A stretch of 64,000 nucleotides of DNA from Vibrio tarriae (GCF_002216685.1 NZ_CP022352.1:806001-870000), one strand, 5' to 3'. Counted from the stretch's first letter, positions 8,205-17,408 are shown. The notes: a model not told the origin generated them from the letters alone. A program made the numbers and translations.

Positions 8205-10184
8205 ATGGATATTTGCAAGAAGTCTGCGTTATGGCTTGCGATCACCGCCGCGATGTCGGCCAACGCGGTTGCTGAGCAGAAAGCGACATCGGAGCAAGAC
8301 AATGTGGTAGTTTGGGGTACGAAAGTATCGAGTAGCTCGGAATCTCTCACCTCGGACGACCTATCACTCAAACAAGCCGATCACATGTCGGACTTGCTGC
8401 GTGATATTCCCGGGGTTGATGTAGGCGGAACGCACTCGGTTAACCAACGAATTAACATTCGCGGATTGGGTGAAACCAACTTGGATATTCGTTTGGATGG
8501 CGCTTCACAGCACGCCAATATGTTCCACCACATTGGTAACTTAACGCTTAACCCAGACATTTTGAAATCGGCCGATGTGCAGGTGGGTAACAACTCGGTC
8601 ACGCAAAGTGGCCTTGGTGGTGCGGTCTATTTTGAAACCAAGAATGCGAAAGATCTGCTGGTGGGCGGCGAGCAGTTTGGTGCCCGTATCTTCGGTGGTT
8701 ATGCCTCAAACGATAACCAACAAGGCTCACTCACGGTTTACGGTCAATTGAGCGAAAAGGTTGACGCCATGGTTTATGGTCAAGGTATCTCACGCGATAA
8801 CTTTGAAGATGGTGCCGGTAAAGAGACCTTTGGCGTGAAAGGGGACACCTATAACGTTCTTGCAAAAGTCGGTTTTGAACCTGCTGCGGGTCATCGATTC
8901 CAAGTTTCTTATGATGTCTATCGTGATAAAGGGGACTATAGCCCACGCCCTGATATGGCAGGAAGCGCCAACGAAGGTTTGACCAAAAACCGTTTGATTC
9001 CGACGCATTATGATCGCGATACCATTACTGGCTCTTATGAACTCAAGCAAGATAAGCATCGCGGTAAAGTCACCCTCTACAGTAGCCAAACCGAAATTGA
9101 TCGTGATGAAAGTGTGATGGCAGGCGCTTGGCCGGGCAACCGTGTCTCACGCAATACGGCGACAAACCGCAATGTTGGCATCAACGCGCTCTTCCAATCT
9201 GACTACGAACTGGCAGCCCACCGTAACCAAGTAAGCTATGGTATGGATTATGTCGATCAAACTAGCAAAGCGACCTACGGCAGCACGCCATTTATGGAAG
9301 AATCTGCAGTTTCTACCGCCGTGTTTGCGGAGAACAAACTGTATGTGAATGACGTTTGGTCAGTGACCGCCGGTCTGCGTTTTGATGATTTCAAACGTAA
9401 AGCCATGACAGGCAAGAAAGATTTTGATGAGGTGACTTGGTCACTGGGTACTGAATGGGATGTGACCAGTTATTGGACGCTGTTTGCCAACGCCCGCTCG
9501 CTGTTTAAAGGCCCAGAGCTGCTGGAAACCTTTATTCGTTACCAAGATCAAGCTCGCTTAGCGGATAACATCAAACCTGAAACGGGCTTAAATACCCAAG
9601 GTGGTGTGCGCTTTGATAAAACCTATGGCGACCACTTTGTTGGTGCCAACTTCACCCTATTTAAAACCCAAATTGATGACCACATCCGCACCAGTAACAG
9701 TTACCTGATCAGCAACGTAGGGGATATGGAAATCAAAGGCTTCGAACTGAGTAGCACTTATGCTTATCAAGCGACGAGTGCCAAACTCTCTTACGCACGC
9801 TCGGATGCTAACGATGTGACCAAGGGTGGTCCTATGCTCAATTCTGTTGGTACCAGTGCCGACATGGGTGACAGCATCGCGCTGAGCTTGGGTTATCAAG
9901 CAGATTCAATTGATACCTTGTTTGGTTGGACATCAATTGTGGTTCTGGATGAAGACAACGTGGTGGCTGGTTCGGCGAAGAAAGAAGGCTATGACGTACA
10001 TAACCTGTACGCGCAGTGGACGCCATATTCAGTCCCGAACCTAGTGCTAACGTTTGGCGTGGATAACGTGTTTGATGAGCTGTACACCTCTCATGCTTCA
10101 CGTTTGGGAGTTGCTCGCGGCTTCACTTTGGATGACAGAGAGCCGGGACGCAGCTATAAGCTATCCGCCGCTTACCAATTCTAA
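8205..10184 (+). CDS. vctA: TonB-dependent outer-membrane siderophore receptor (VctA)
   Basis: Outer-membrane receptor of 659 residues that would take up ferric siderophore with energy from TonB. It has a signal peptide (ending about residue 23, ANAVAEQ), a likely TonB box in DNVVVWG near residue 32, a plug domain (MSDLLRDIPGV to DVQVGNNSVTQSGLGGAVYF, about residues 60-150), and a beta-barrel ending in the typical terminal aromatic residue (LSAAYQF). GAGGAA precedes the ATG at a rather long distance. It lies next to the AraC regulator and the vctPDGC transporter, and a rho-independent terminator follows. The exact ligand cannot be read from sequence; enterobactin-type catechols are expected from the V. 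cholerae orthologue. Confidence 0.87.
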   Translation: MDICKKSALWLAITAAMSANAVAEQKATSEQDNVVVWGTKVSSSSESLTSDDLSLKQADHMSDLLRDIPGVDVGGTHSVNQRINIRGLGETNLDIRLDGASQHANMFHHIGNLTLNPDILKSADVQVGNNSVTQSGLGGAVYFETKNAKDLLVGGEQFGARIFGGYASNDNQQGSLTVYGQLSEKVDAMVYGQGISRDNFEDGAGKETFGVKGDTYNVLAKVGFEPAAGHRFQVSYDVYRDKGDYSPRPDMAGSANEGLTKNRLIPTHYDRDTITGSYELKQDKHRGKVTLYSSQTEIDRDESVMAGAWPGNRVSRNTATNRNVGINALFQSDYELAAHRNQVSYGMDYVDQTSKATYGSTPFMEESAVSTAVFAENKLYVNDVWSVTAGLRFDDFKRKAMTGKKDFDEVTWSLGTEWDVTSYWTLFANARSLFKGPELLETFIRYQDQARLADNIKPETGLNTQGGVRFDKTYGDHFVGANFTLFKTQIDDHIRTSNSYLISNVGDMEIKGFELSSTYAYQATSAKLSYARSDANDVTKGGPMLNSVGTSADMGDSIALSLGYQADSIDTLFGWTSIVVLDEDNVVAGSAKKEGYDVHNLYAQWTPYSVPNLVLTFGVDNVFDELYTSHASRLGVARGFTLDDREPGRSYKLSAAYQF

Positions 10185-10201
10185 TCATTCTTACTCTATT
10201 T

Positions 10202-10225
10202 AAGCCCGCTTTGTGCGGGCTTTTG
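10202..10225 (+). terminator. rho-independent terminator of vctA
   Basis: Hairpin GCCCGC - TTTGT - GCGGGC followed by TTTT, 18 bases after the vctA stop codon. Confidence 0.9.
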
Positions 10226-10498
10226 CACTGGAGATTTTGTTATGTCGTCTCAATTTAACACCTTCTGCCAACAATGATATCAACTTAAGCCCTTTCGTGG
10301 CGGAAGCAATCGGATAGCCTCCGCATTGCGGATTATATTTTAGTGTGTATATGGGCAGTCCTAGATCATGCTGGAGTTGTATGATCTGGAGATGATTATT
10401 CAGCAGGTTTTGGGCAAACCGGCTGCATTTTATTGCAGCTAATATTGAAGGTTTGAGCATGAACTTGATTCATACATGCAGTGAATGACTGAATTAGA
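10226..10498. other. non-coding gap between vctA and the LysR gene
   Basis: About 270 bases with no supported gene. The only sizeable frame on the minus strand runs into the vctA terminator and resembles nothing I know. It marks the left border of the LysR/ABC/EamA block. Confidence 0.5.
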
Positions 10499-11341
10499 TC
10501 AGCATTGTGTAGGTTTTTGATCATGACAAAAATAATACGAAATAGGTGTTTGGGGAAAAAAGGGTTTGATGCAAAGAGTGGTTTTTCGCCAATAGGCTGT
10601 TGCAGGATGAACGAGCCCTACGCCAAACCCTGATTCAACGAGGTTCATGACTAACGAAGCAGTGGTTGCGTTTATCGTGAGTTTAGGACGGCAGTTAAAC
10701 TGATCAAATATTTTGCTTTGTACTGCACTACATTGGTCATTTGGATTGTAATCAACGAACTCAAACTGATGAAGATCTTGTACGTGAATGACGTCTTTAC
10801 TCGTGAGCGGATGGTCTTGCGGCATCACACAGACTAAGGAAGAACCTAACACCGACTCAGAGACAAACGCTGGGTGATTAATTGGGGTTGAAATAATGCC
10901 CACATCCAGTTTTCGGCTCATGAGTAAATCTTTGATGATGGCGGTATTACCTGTCATCAAGGAAAGGTGGATCGTCGGGTGCCGTTCACGAAACGCTTTA
11001 CACACCTCTGCCGAATAGCGACTCGCCAGTACAGGCAAGAGTCCAATTGAAAAGACTCGAGGGCCTTCATTTTTTAACAGCTTGATTTCTCTGCCCAGTT
11101 GAGACAGTTCGGTAAACACGCGATCGCTGTGTTCGTAGAGTTTTAATGCGGCTGGTGTGGGTTGCAGGCGTCCAGATCGCCGTTCAAATAAGGTTAATTC
11201 AATATCCTCTTCCAATGCTGAAATGAGTTTGCTAACGGCCGATTGAGTGATAAATAAACTGTTGGCTGCACGGCTGACAGAACCATGCTTAATAACTGCT
11301 CTGAAGGCTTCCATTTGACGAATATTGAAACTATCACACAT
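10499..11341 (-). CDS. LysR-family transcriptional regulator
   Basis: LysR-type regulator. The DNA-binding helix-turn-helix is at the N-terminus: FNIRQMEAFRAVIKHGSVSR, then AANSLFITQSAVSKLISALE and LTLFERRSGRLQPT. The remaining 200 residues form the periplasmic-binding-like effector domain. I list ATG 11341 (MCDSFNIRQ); ATG 11386 gives 15 more residues, and neither has a strong ribosome site. It is divergent from the siderophore-type ABC operon, with a Fur box between them, which suggests that it controls that operon. Effector unknown; about 280-295 residues, normal for the family. Confidence 0.87.
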   Translation of the reverse strand: MCDSFNIRQMEAFRAVIKHGSVSRAANSLFITQSAVSKLISALEEDIELTLFERRSGRLQPTPAALKLYEHSDRVFTELSQLGREIKLLKNEGPRVFSIGLLPVLASRYSAEVCKAFRERHPTIHLSLMTGNTAIIKDLLMSRKLDVGIISTPINHPAFVSESVLGSSLVCVMPQDHPLTSKDVIHVQDLHQFEFVDYNPNDQCSAVQSKIFDQFNCRPKLTINATTASLVMNLVESGFGVGLVHPATAYWRKTTLCIKPFFPQTPISYYFCHDQKPTQC

Positions 11342-11416
11342 ACGTTGCCAGCCTATTGAGCGCAAGTTGAGAAGAGGGTATTCCATTTTGGAATGTTAAC
11401 TTAATAATAAATCAAT

Positions 11417-11431
11417 TGATAATCATTAGCA
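11417..11431 (+). promoter_or_regulatory. Fur box upstream of the second siderophore ABC operon
   Basis: TGATAATCATTAGCA matches the 7-1-7 Fur consensus at 13 of 14 positions, the best match in this window. It lies in the LysR/ABC divergent region, 63 bases before the binding-protein start. Confidence 0.85.
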
Positions 11432-11494
11432 ATTGCAAGAATGATAGCCTTCTAATTAAAATCACACACTGCGTTTGAACTGAAGGAGATCTAC

Positions 11495-12517
11495 ATGGCA
11501 GTTATATTTTCACATCCTATTTCACGAGCTTTGCTAATGGGCAGTCTAATGACTGGACTTTCGAGCATTGCCATCGGTCAAACGCAAGAATCGCCTGAAA
11601 CACTGCATAACTGTGGTTATCCACTCAATCTGAGCGCTCCTCCTGAACGTGTGATTACCGTTGGGCAAGCCTCCACTGAGCTGCTGTATCGCTTGGGTTT
11701 ACATGACAAAGTGATTGGTACGTCTAACTGGTTTACAGATGTTGCAAAAGAGTTTGAGGATGTAAATGTTAAGATCGAACGCTTAGCGGATAATTTTCCC
11801 AGCTTCGAAAGCGTTGTGTCAAAGCGCCCAGACCTAGTGACGGCGGATTTTCTGTTCGCGGTGGGCCCTCAAGGTGTAGTTGGTACGCGTGAGCAGTTTC
11901 AGTCCCTCGGGATTGCAAGCTATGTGCTTGACTCTGAGTGTGCTGGGGTGAACTCGGATGGCTCTCCTAAGGCATTTCGCTTGGACAGTTTGTTCCAAAG
12001 TATTAGAAATCTTGCAAATATGTTTGATGTGCAAGCGAAGGGCGATGAACTGATTCGTGAGATACAAGGACGTGAGGCGGCTGCCATTACAGATGCGCAA
12101 CAGCATAATCTGAATCGCCTATCAGCCGTGTTTTGGTTTTCCAGCGCCGATATAAAAATGGATCCTTGGGTTGCCGGAACAACGGGGGTGCCCGCTTGGA
12201 TGATGTCAACATTGGGCATTAAAAATATCATTGATGCACCGGAAGAATGGCCTTCTGTAGGTTGGGAAAGCATAGCCAAAGCAAACCCTGATGTGATCGT
12301 TATTGCAAACATGACTCGTCGTCGTTTCGATGCTGATGATTATCAGAAAAAGTTGAATTTTTTACGCTCAGATCCTCTGACACGCCAGATGTCAGCTGTG
12401 GTGAATAATCAAATTGTTGTCATGGATGCTCATGCAATGCGAGCTACGTTGCGTTCGATTGAGGGGCTTGAGCACCTGGTCAAAACCTTGAGTCTAATGA
12501 ATTTGGCTGGGAAATAG
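11495..12517 (+). CDS. periplasmic binding protein of an iron(-siderophore) ABC transporter
   Basis: Class III periplasmic binding protein (FecB/BtuF/FhuD superfamily), 340 residues. AAGGAG sits ideally before ATG 11495. A signal peptide ends around residue 28 (SSIAIGQTQ). Fold landmarks are PPERVITVGQASTELLYRLG near residue 50, a long helix, and ANPDVIVIANMTRR near residue 263. One Cys (NCGYPL) is close to the N-terminus of the mature protein but is not a lipobox. It is the first gene of a three-gene importer behind a strong Fur box, so iron-related cargo is likely. No outer-membrane receptor is encoded in this block, so it may work with VctA or a receptor elsewhere. Confidence 0.87.
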   Translation: MAVIFSHPISRALLMGSLMTGLSSIAIGQTQESPETLHNCGYPLNLSAPPERVITVGQASTELLYRLGLHDKVIGTSNWFTDVAKEFEDVNVKIERLADNFPSFESVVSKRPDLVTADFLFAVGPQGVVGTREQFQSLGIASYVLDSECAGVNSDGSPKAFRLDSLFQSIRNLANMFDVQAKGDELIREIQGREAAAITDAQQHNLNRLSAVFWFSSADIKMDPWVAGTTGVPAWMMSTLGIKNIIDAPEEWPSVGWESIAKANPDVIVIANMTRRRFDADDYQKKLNFLRSDPLTRQMSAVVNNQIVVMDAHAMRATLRSIEGLEHLVKTLSLMNLAGK

Positions 12518-12523
12518 TTACAC

Positions 12524-13558
12524 ATGTCCACACTCGTTTGGCAAAAAACCGCAAGCCTTGTGATTCAGTCGCTCAGAGGTTTATTTCTTGCGATCGGTAT
12601 TCTTCTGGCTGCTATTTTACTCGCGGCAACTGTTGGTGAAAGTTCGATTAGCTTACAAACGGTGTATCAAACACTGGCCAATAATCTGTTGGGTGCTCAG
12701 TATGCCGTTGATTTGATCGATGCCGGTATTCTATGGGAGTACCGCTTGAGCCGAGCCGTTATTGCCTCTTGCTGTGGGGCCGCTTTGGCAGTGAGTGGCG
12801 TAATTTTGCAGTCGTTGTTACGAAACGTCTTGGTTGACCCCTATATTTTAGGGATCTCGGCGGGGGCCTCTGCGGGGGCTGTCGCTGTCACGATTGTAGG
12901 CATAGGTGCAGGTATGCTCTCCATGTCTGCTGGTGCGTTTTTAGGCGCACTTTTGTCCTTTGGCCTTGTTCTCGCTCTTTCCCGAGTCACTGGGCAGATC
13001 ATCTTAGCAGGTATCGCTGGGGCTCAGCTGTTTCATGCACTCTCCGCATTAATGATTACTAAATCAGCTAATGCCGAGGCTGCTCGAGGCATTATGTTTT
13101 GGTTATTAGGCAATCTCAGTGGTGTGCGTTGGGAAGATGCTTCGCTTGCGGTTCCCATCGCTCTTATCGGTCTAGTGATTGCTCTATACCATGCCCGCGC
13201 TCTTGATGCCTTCACCTTTGGGTCGGAGTCTGCAGCGTCTTTAGGGATCCCAGTGAAGAGAGTGCGGTTAATTTTGATCTTGGTAACGGCATCAATGACA
13301 GCCGTTATGGTGTCGATGGTTGGATCAATTGGTTTTGTGGGTTTGGTGATTCCGCATGCTGCACGATATCTTGTTGGGGTACGTCATGCTGTGTTACTGC
13401 CGGTTTCCGCCTTGATGGGAGCGGTATTTCTCATCATGTCCGATATCCTCTCTCGTATTGTCGTGCCGGGACAAGTCTTACCCATTGGTGTTGTGACAGC
13501 CCTGATTGGTGCACCTGCCTTTGCCTTGATTCTGATTCGGGGGGCGAAGCACAAATGA
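12524..13558 (+). CDS. FecCD-type ABC permease
   Basis: Inner-membrane permease of 344 residues, FecCD/BtuC family, about ten membrane helices. It shows YRLSRAVIASCCGAALAVSG near residue 73, DPYILGISAGASAGA near residue 105, and MVGSIGFVGLVIPHAARYLV near residue 265, the ATPase-contact region. It follows the binding protein by six bases and overlaps the ATPase by four (ATGA). A single permease gene, unlike the vct pair, implies a homodimer. Confidence 0.9.
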   Translation: MSTLVWQKTASLVIQSLRGLFLAIGILLAAILLAATVGESSISLQTVYQTLANNLLGAQYAVDLIDAGILWEYRLSRAVIASCCGAALAVSGVILQSLLRNVLVDPYILGISAGASAGAVAVTIVGIGAGMLSMSAGAFLGALLSFGLVLALSRVTGQIILAGIAGAQLFHALSALMITKSANAEAARGIMFWLLGNLSGVRWEDASLAVPIALIGLVIALYHARALDAFTFGSESAASLGIPVKRVRLILILVTASMTAVMVSMVGSIGFVGLVIPHAARYLVGVRHAVLLPVSALMGAVFLIMSDILSRIVVPGQVLPIGVVTALIGAPAFALILIRGAKHK

Positions 13559-14307
13559 TTTCTGTCCAGAATGTGAGTTACAAACAAGGTGGTAAAACCT
13601 TGATCAGCCCGCTCTCTTTTGATGTGCAACCTGGTGAGGTTCTAGGGTTGATTGGCCCTAATGGATCAGGGAAATCAACACTCTTACGCTTATTGGCCGG
13701 TATTACTAAGCCAAGTCATGGGCAAGTACTCTTAAAGGGGAAAGCGATACATCAGCTGCCACGAGGTGAGGTCGCACGCCAGATGGCCTTTGTTACACAA
13801 CAAGCCGAAACACACGAGCATATTCAGGTTCGTGATGCTGTTGAACTAGGGCGGACTCCTTGGCTTTCTCTGTTGAACCCTTGGTCAGATATGGATCGCC
13901 ACATTGTCGATGATGCCATGCGCGCGCTCAGTATTCAGCACCTTGAGGATCGTATTTGGCAGACTCTTTCTGGAGGCGAGCGCCAGCGCGTTCATCTGGC
14001 CAGAGCTCTAGCACAGCAACCTGAAATACTGCTGCTGGATGAGCCGACCAACCATTTAGACATCCAAAATCAGCTGGCTATTTTGCAGTTGGTCGAAACG
14101 TTAAAGACGACCATCGTCATTGCGTTGCATGATTTGAATCAGGCTGCTCGCTGTGATCGTTTGATCATCATGCATTCCAGTCATCTGGTTGCGATTGGTA
14201 AGCCTGAAGAGGTACTAACACCTGAGCGTATTTGGGACGTGTTTGGGGTAAAGACCCGAACAATTCATGACCCTGAACTGCAACGACCTTTACTTCACTT
14301 TTTCTGA
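13555..14307 (+). CDS. siderophore-type ABC transporter ATPase
   Basis: ATPase subunit, 250 residues. Walker A is GPNGSGKST at about residues 33-41, the signature is LSGGERQR near residue 140, Walker B is ILLLDEPTNHLDI near residue 158, and the H-loop is in VIALHDLN. The start overlaps the permease end in an ATGA arrangement. It closes the Fur-boxed importer. A short leader-like fragment and an EamA transporter follow within 20 and 102 bases, so the transcript may continue. Confidence 0.9.
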   Translation: MISVQNVSYKQGGKTLISPLSFDVQPGEVLGLIGPNGSGKSTLLRLLAGITKPSHGQVLLKGKAIHQLPRGEVARQMAFVTQQAETHEHIQVRDAVELGRTPWLSLLNPWSDMDRHIVDDAMRALSIQHLEDRIWQTLSGGERQRVHLARALAQQPEILLLDEPTNHLDIQNQLAILQLVETLKTTIVIALHDLNQAARCDRLIIMHSSHLVAIGKPEEVLTPERIWDVFGVKTRTIHDPELQRPLLHFF

Positions 14308-14324
14308 TTACACAGGATACCCTG

Positions 14325-14408
14325 ATGAGAACATTGCTATTGCTAATGTGTGCATTGTTTATGCCGCATCTCGCTGCTGAAACGAACCATGAAGTGAAAA
14401 TGCTTTAA
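14325..14408 (+). pseudogene. 27-codon remnant: signal peptide plus start of a cupredoxin-like protein
   Basis: ATG 14325 with AGGA upstream encodes a good signal peptide (MRTLLLLMCALFMPHLAA) and then only ETNHEVKML before TAA. HEVKML is how mature pseudoazurin-type cupredoxins begin, so this looks like the first tenth of a copper protein cut off by a deletion; the rest is absent. The stop codon is one base before the EamA start, so the fragment may still provide translational coupling. It could instead be a short coding leader. Assignment to cupredoxins is inference from six residues. Confidence 0.4.
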
Positions 14409-14409
14409 C

Positions 14410-15288
14410 ATGAACGCTTGGAAGGGTATTTCGCTGCGACTCATAGCGACGGGTTTATTTGCTGGGATGGCGCTCTGTGTGAAGATAGCATCAGCCGACG
14501 CTCCTGTAGGGCAGATTGTTTTCTGGCGGAGCAGTATCGCGTTGATTCCCATTGTGCTCTATTTGATGCGGATGAATGTGTTTCCTGATGCTTTGCGGAC
14601 GCGGAACTGGAAAGGACATCTCTCGCGCAGTACATATGGCTGTCTAGCTATGTTCCTATCTTTTATTTCTTTGGTGTATTTACCTTTGTCCTTGGCTACC
14701 GCACTAAGTTTTTTGGCTCCAATTTTTGCGATTCCTTTAGCGGCTATGCTGCTGGGAGAAAGACCCTCTTTTTATCTGATTAGCATGGTATTGACAGGGT
14801 TTCTAGGTGTTTTGATTATTTTATATCCTTCTTTGGAATCGCCAGATATGACCCAAAGTACGTTACTGGGCTGTATGGCTGGGTTGGCGATGGCGGTCAC
14901 CACTGCCATTGCAAAAGTGAAAATCAAACAGCTAACGCACACGGAGCATGCGGGGAGCATTGCTTTTTATTTTGCGCTGATTTGCAGTCTGTTTGGCTTG
15001 TTGACTGCTTTCTTAGGGTGGAAGCCATTGAATTCGCACACCCTCTTCTGGCTAATCAGTGCAGGTTTATTTGGAGGCGTAGCTCACATCGTAATGACAG
15101 AAGCTATGGCGAGAACATCGGTTTCTACACTGGCCGTGTTTGAATACACGGCTATCTTTTGGGCGCTCGGGCTCGACTATAGCGTCTTTGGCGGCTTGCC
15201 CGACCTCATCGAGCTGGTTGGTGTAGTAGTTATTGTATTGGCTGGAGTTGGTGTGCTGAAAATAGAGTCACGTTCAGCCAGAGCCTAG
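14410..15288 (+). CDS. EamA/DMT-family inner-membrane transporter
   Basis: Drug/metabolite-superfamily (EamA) transporter, 292 residues, with about ten membrane helices in two repeated halves; the first half starts GISLRLIATGLFAGMALCVK and holds FWRSSIALIPI, the second begins near LLGCMAGLAMAVTTAIAKVK. Substrate unknown. The ATG has no ribosome site of its own and lies one base after the stop of the short remnant, so it is probably translated by coupling. Position behind a Fur-regulated importer might point to siderophore export, but EamA proteins carry many metabolites and nothing in the sequence decides it. Confidence 0.82.
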   Translation: MNAWKGISLRLIATGLFAGMALCVKIASADAPVGQIVFWRSSIALIPIVLYLMRMNVFPDALRTRNWKGHLSRSTYGCLAMFLSFISLVYLPLSLATALSFLAPIFAIPLAAMLLGERPSFYLISMVLTGFLGVLIILYPSLESPDMTQSTLLGCMAGLAMAVTTAIAKVKIKQLTHTEHAGSIAFYFALICSLFGLLTAFLGWKPLNSHTLFWLISAGLFGGVAHIVMTEAMARTSVSTLAVFEYTAIFWALGLDYSVFGGLPDLIELVGVVVIVLAGVGVLKIESRSARA

Positions 15289-15311
15289 TCACTCGTATAG
15301 TCTATTGAGGC

Positions 15312-15509
15312 GTAATCAACTCAATCGAGTTTCCAGCGGGAGTGACCACCTTAACCGTGTGCGAGAAAAACCAAACGCTGACGTTTGTTTGTCAGGGGGA
15401 CAGCGAGCAAAATGTGGCGGCCCAGCAAGCGGTGATCAACTCTCATATCGATATGTTCTCACGCCGAGAGTCAATCACGCTCGATTGGCAAGCGATATCG
15501 ATTGCATAG
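15312..15509 (+). pseudogene. possible gene remnant, 65-codon open frame without a proper start
   Basis: The frame reads about 65 codons to TAG 15507 with a protein-like composition (for example TLTVCEKNQTLTFVCQGDSE and SHIDMFSRRESITLDWQ) but has no ATG and no ribosome site; GTG 15342 is the only start candidate. A terminator follows 48 bases later, as expected behind a real gene. I read it as the 3-prime end of a lost gene. No family recognised. Confidence 0.35.
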
Positions 15510-15556
15510 CCGTTAAATATCCCAGCCGAACACTGGATTCATCCCTTTCTGCATCA

Positions 15557-15587
15557 GCGCTCGTGGTGATGAACGAGCGCTTTTTTA
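15557..15587 (+). terminator. rho-independent terminator upstream of ackA
   Basis: Perfect 8-bp stem GCGCTCGT / ACGAGCGC with an 8-base loop, then TTTTTT. Confidence 0.9.
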
Positions 15588-15778
15588 TTTGCTTAAAAAT
15601 TGAAATATTTCTCGGCTAAAAAGAAATCGCTTCTTGCTTAAGATCAACAAAAAAACGTTTCTATCGCACAAAAAACTAAAACAAAGTTGAAAGATTCAAA
15701 ATTTATTGAATAATGCTATTTCTATAATGACGAAGCAAAAACGCTTCCCCTTAACGTCTGAAACAGGATACAGCCCCC

Positions 15779-16972
15779 ATGTCGAACTCGTATGTGTTGG
15801 TCATAAACTCTGGTAGCTCATCATTGAAATTTGCAGTGATTGATTCCCAAACGGGGGAAGCGCTGATCTCAGGCCTTGGCGAGTGCTTCGGTCTGCCTGA
15901 AGCCGTGATCAGTTGGAAATACCAGGGTGAGAAAGCGGAAGAGGCGATTACCGCCGCCGATAATCATCACCAACATGCGATCAACCGCATTGTAGGCTTA
16001 ATGGAAAGCTTGGGCTTTGCTCAAGGCTTAGTAGCGGTAGGACACCGTATTGTTCACGGCGGTGAGAAATTCACCTCGACCGTTCGTATTGATGAAGAAG
16101 TGCTGGCAGAAATCGAAAGCTTGTCCGATCTTGCTCCGCTCCACAACCCAGCCGGTGCGAAAGGTATTCAAGCGGCTATGGCGGCTTTCCCAAGCCTGCC
16201 ACAGTTCGCTGTGTTTGATACCGCCTTCCACCAGACCATGCCTAAAAAGGCATTCACTGGTGCTATCTCTCATGAACTGTACAAACAATACGGTATCCGC
16301 CGCTACGGCTTCCACGGTACCAGCCACTACTATGTAAGCCGTGAAGCAGCCAAAATGCTGAATAAGCCGATTGAGCAAGCGAGCTTCATCTCGGTTCACT
16401 TGGGTAACGGCGCTTCAGTCTGTGCTATCAGCAATGGTCAATCTGTCGATACTTCCATGGGCTTCACCCCATTGGCGGGTCTTATGATGGGTACGCGTTC
16501 TGGCGACTTGGATCCCGGCATCATCGAATTTTTGATGAAGAAAGGCTGGAGCCAAGAGAAAGTGTTTGAAACTCTTAACAAGAAATCTGGTTTCTTGGGT
16601 GTGTCCGGCCTCACTTCTGACGCTCGCGGCATTTTAGAAGCGATGGAAAATGGTCATGAAGGTGCAAAACTGGCGTTTGAAGTGTTCACCTACCGTGTCG
16701 CAAAATACATCGGTTCTTACCTTATCCCGCTAGAGCATCTGGATGCGATCATCTTCACTGGCGGTATTGGCGAAAACTCACTGCCGATTCGTCGCGAAAT
16801 TCTCGGCAACTTGAAACTGCTTGGTTTTGTGGAAGATGAAAAAGGCAACGAAGCAGCGCGTTTTGGTAACGCGGGCATCATTGCAAAATCTGAACTGCTT
16901 AACGCCGTAGCCATGGTGATCCCAACCAACGAAGAATTCGTGATTGCCCAGCAGTCGGTTGAGCTGCTGTAA
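15779..16972 (+). CDS. ackA: acetate kinase (second, chromosome II type)
   Basis: Cytoplasmic acetate kinase, acetate + ATP to acetyl phosphate + ADP, 397 residues, the standard length. Signature 1 is VLVINSGSSSLKFAV near residue 6; signature 2 is VGHRIVHGGEKF near residue 87; the ATP-binding part includes HLGNGASVCAI near residue 207 and IIFTGGIGENS near residue 324. The ATG is preceded by AGGA at a long distance. It stands alone between two strong terminators and lacks a neighbouring pta, which fits a second AckA that supplements the main ackA-pta locus; V. cholerae carries such a copy on chromosome II next to vct. A TATAAT at 15723-15728 may be its -10 element. Confidence 0.93.
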   Translation: MSNSYVLVINSGSSSLKFAVIDSQTGEALISGLGECFGLPEAVISWKYQGEKAEEAITAADNHHQHAINRIVGLMESLGFAQGLVAVGHRIVHGGEKFTSTVRIDEEVLAEIESLSDLAPLHNPAGAKGIQAAMAAFPSLPQFAVFDTAFHQTMPKKAFTGAISHELYKQYGIRRYGFHGTSHYYVSREAAKMLNKPIEQASFISVHLGNGASVCAISNGQSVDTSMGFTPLAGLMMGTRSGDLDPGIIEFLMKKGWSQEKVFETLNKKSGFLGVSGLTSDARGILEAMENGHEGAKLAFEVFTYRVAKYIGSYLIPLEHLDAIIFTGGIGENSLPIRREILGNLKLLGFVEDEKGNEAARFGNAGIIAKSELLNAVAMVIPTNEEFVIAQQSVELL

Positions 16973-16992
16973 TCATTACGACCATATCTTAA

Positions 16993-17026
16993 TAAAGGCG
17001 AGCCCAAGGGCTCGCCTTTATTTTTT
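16993..17026 (+). terminator. rho-independent terminator of ackA
   Basis: Stem AAAGGCGAGCCC / GGGCTCGCCTTT with a 2-base loop followed by ATTTTTT. Confidence 0.93.
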
Positions 17027-17408
17027 CGGCCATTCAAAATCTGAATAGTTTGTTTTTATTCACTTCTAAGTCGAATTAATAATAAAGAGATTACATTTTC
17101 GGAATGAGCAAATCAGAGTCTCACTTTCCTAAAAAATTCGGATACATCATTTCTTCCCATTAAAAGTGTAAGAAATTATCACTTTAGATCAGTCAGTTAC
17201 TCTATTGTGTATTTAGAAGTGACACGCAAAATTATTATAAAATCCATCATTTCAATAAGCGTGAGTTATGAATCATGATCACACAGAGGTTAGATAATAA
17301 TACGTTCTGCTATTTTGCAAGCCGATTACTCTGAGTAATAAGTAATGATGGCTAAATAGACTAGCTGTCATGGATAACAGCGAAATTTTTATATTAATGG
17401 AGATTATT
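17027..17408. other. AT-rich intergenic region before the large lipoprotein gene
   Basis: About 380 bases, strongly AT-rich, presumably the promoter region of the lipoprotein gene. I see no gene, strong hairpin or clear operator. Confidence 0.5.

Noticed and set aside
10200..10460. 86-residue minus-strand frame downstream of vctA
   Set aside because: It overlaps the vctA terminator, has no ribosome site and no recognisable domain.
15305..15619. 104-residue plus-strand frame before ackA
   Set aside because: It runs through the terminator at 15557 and has an unlikely composition; the better candidate is the other frame ending at 15509.
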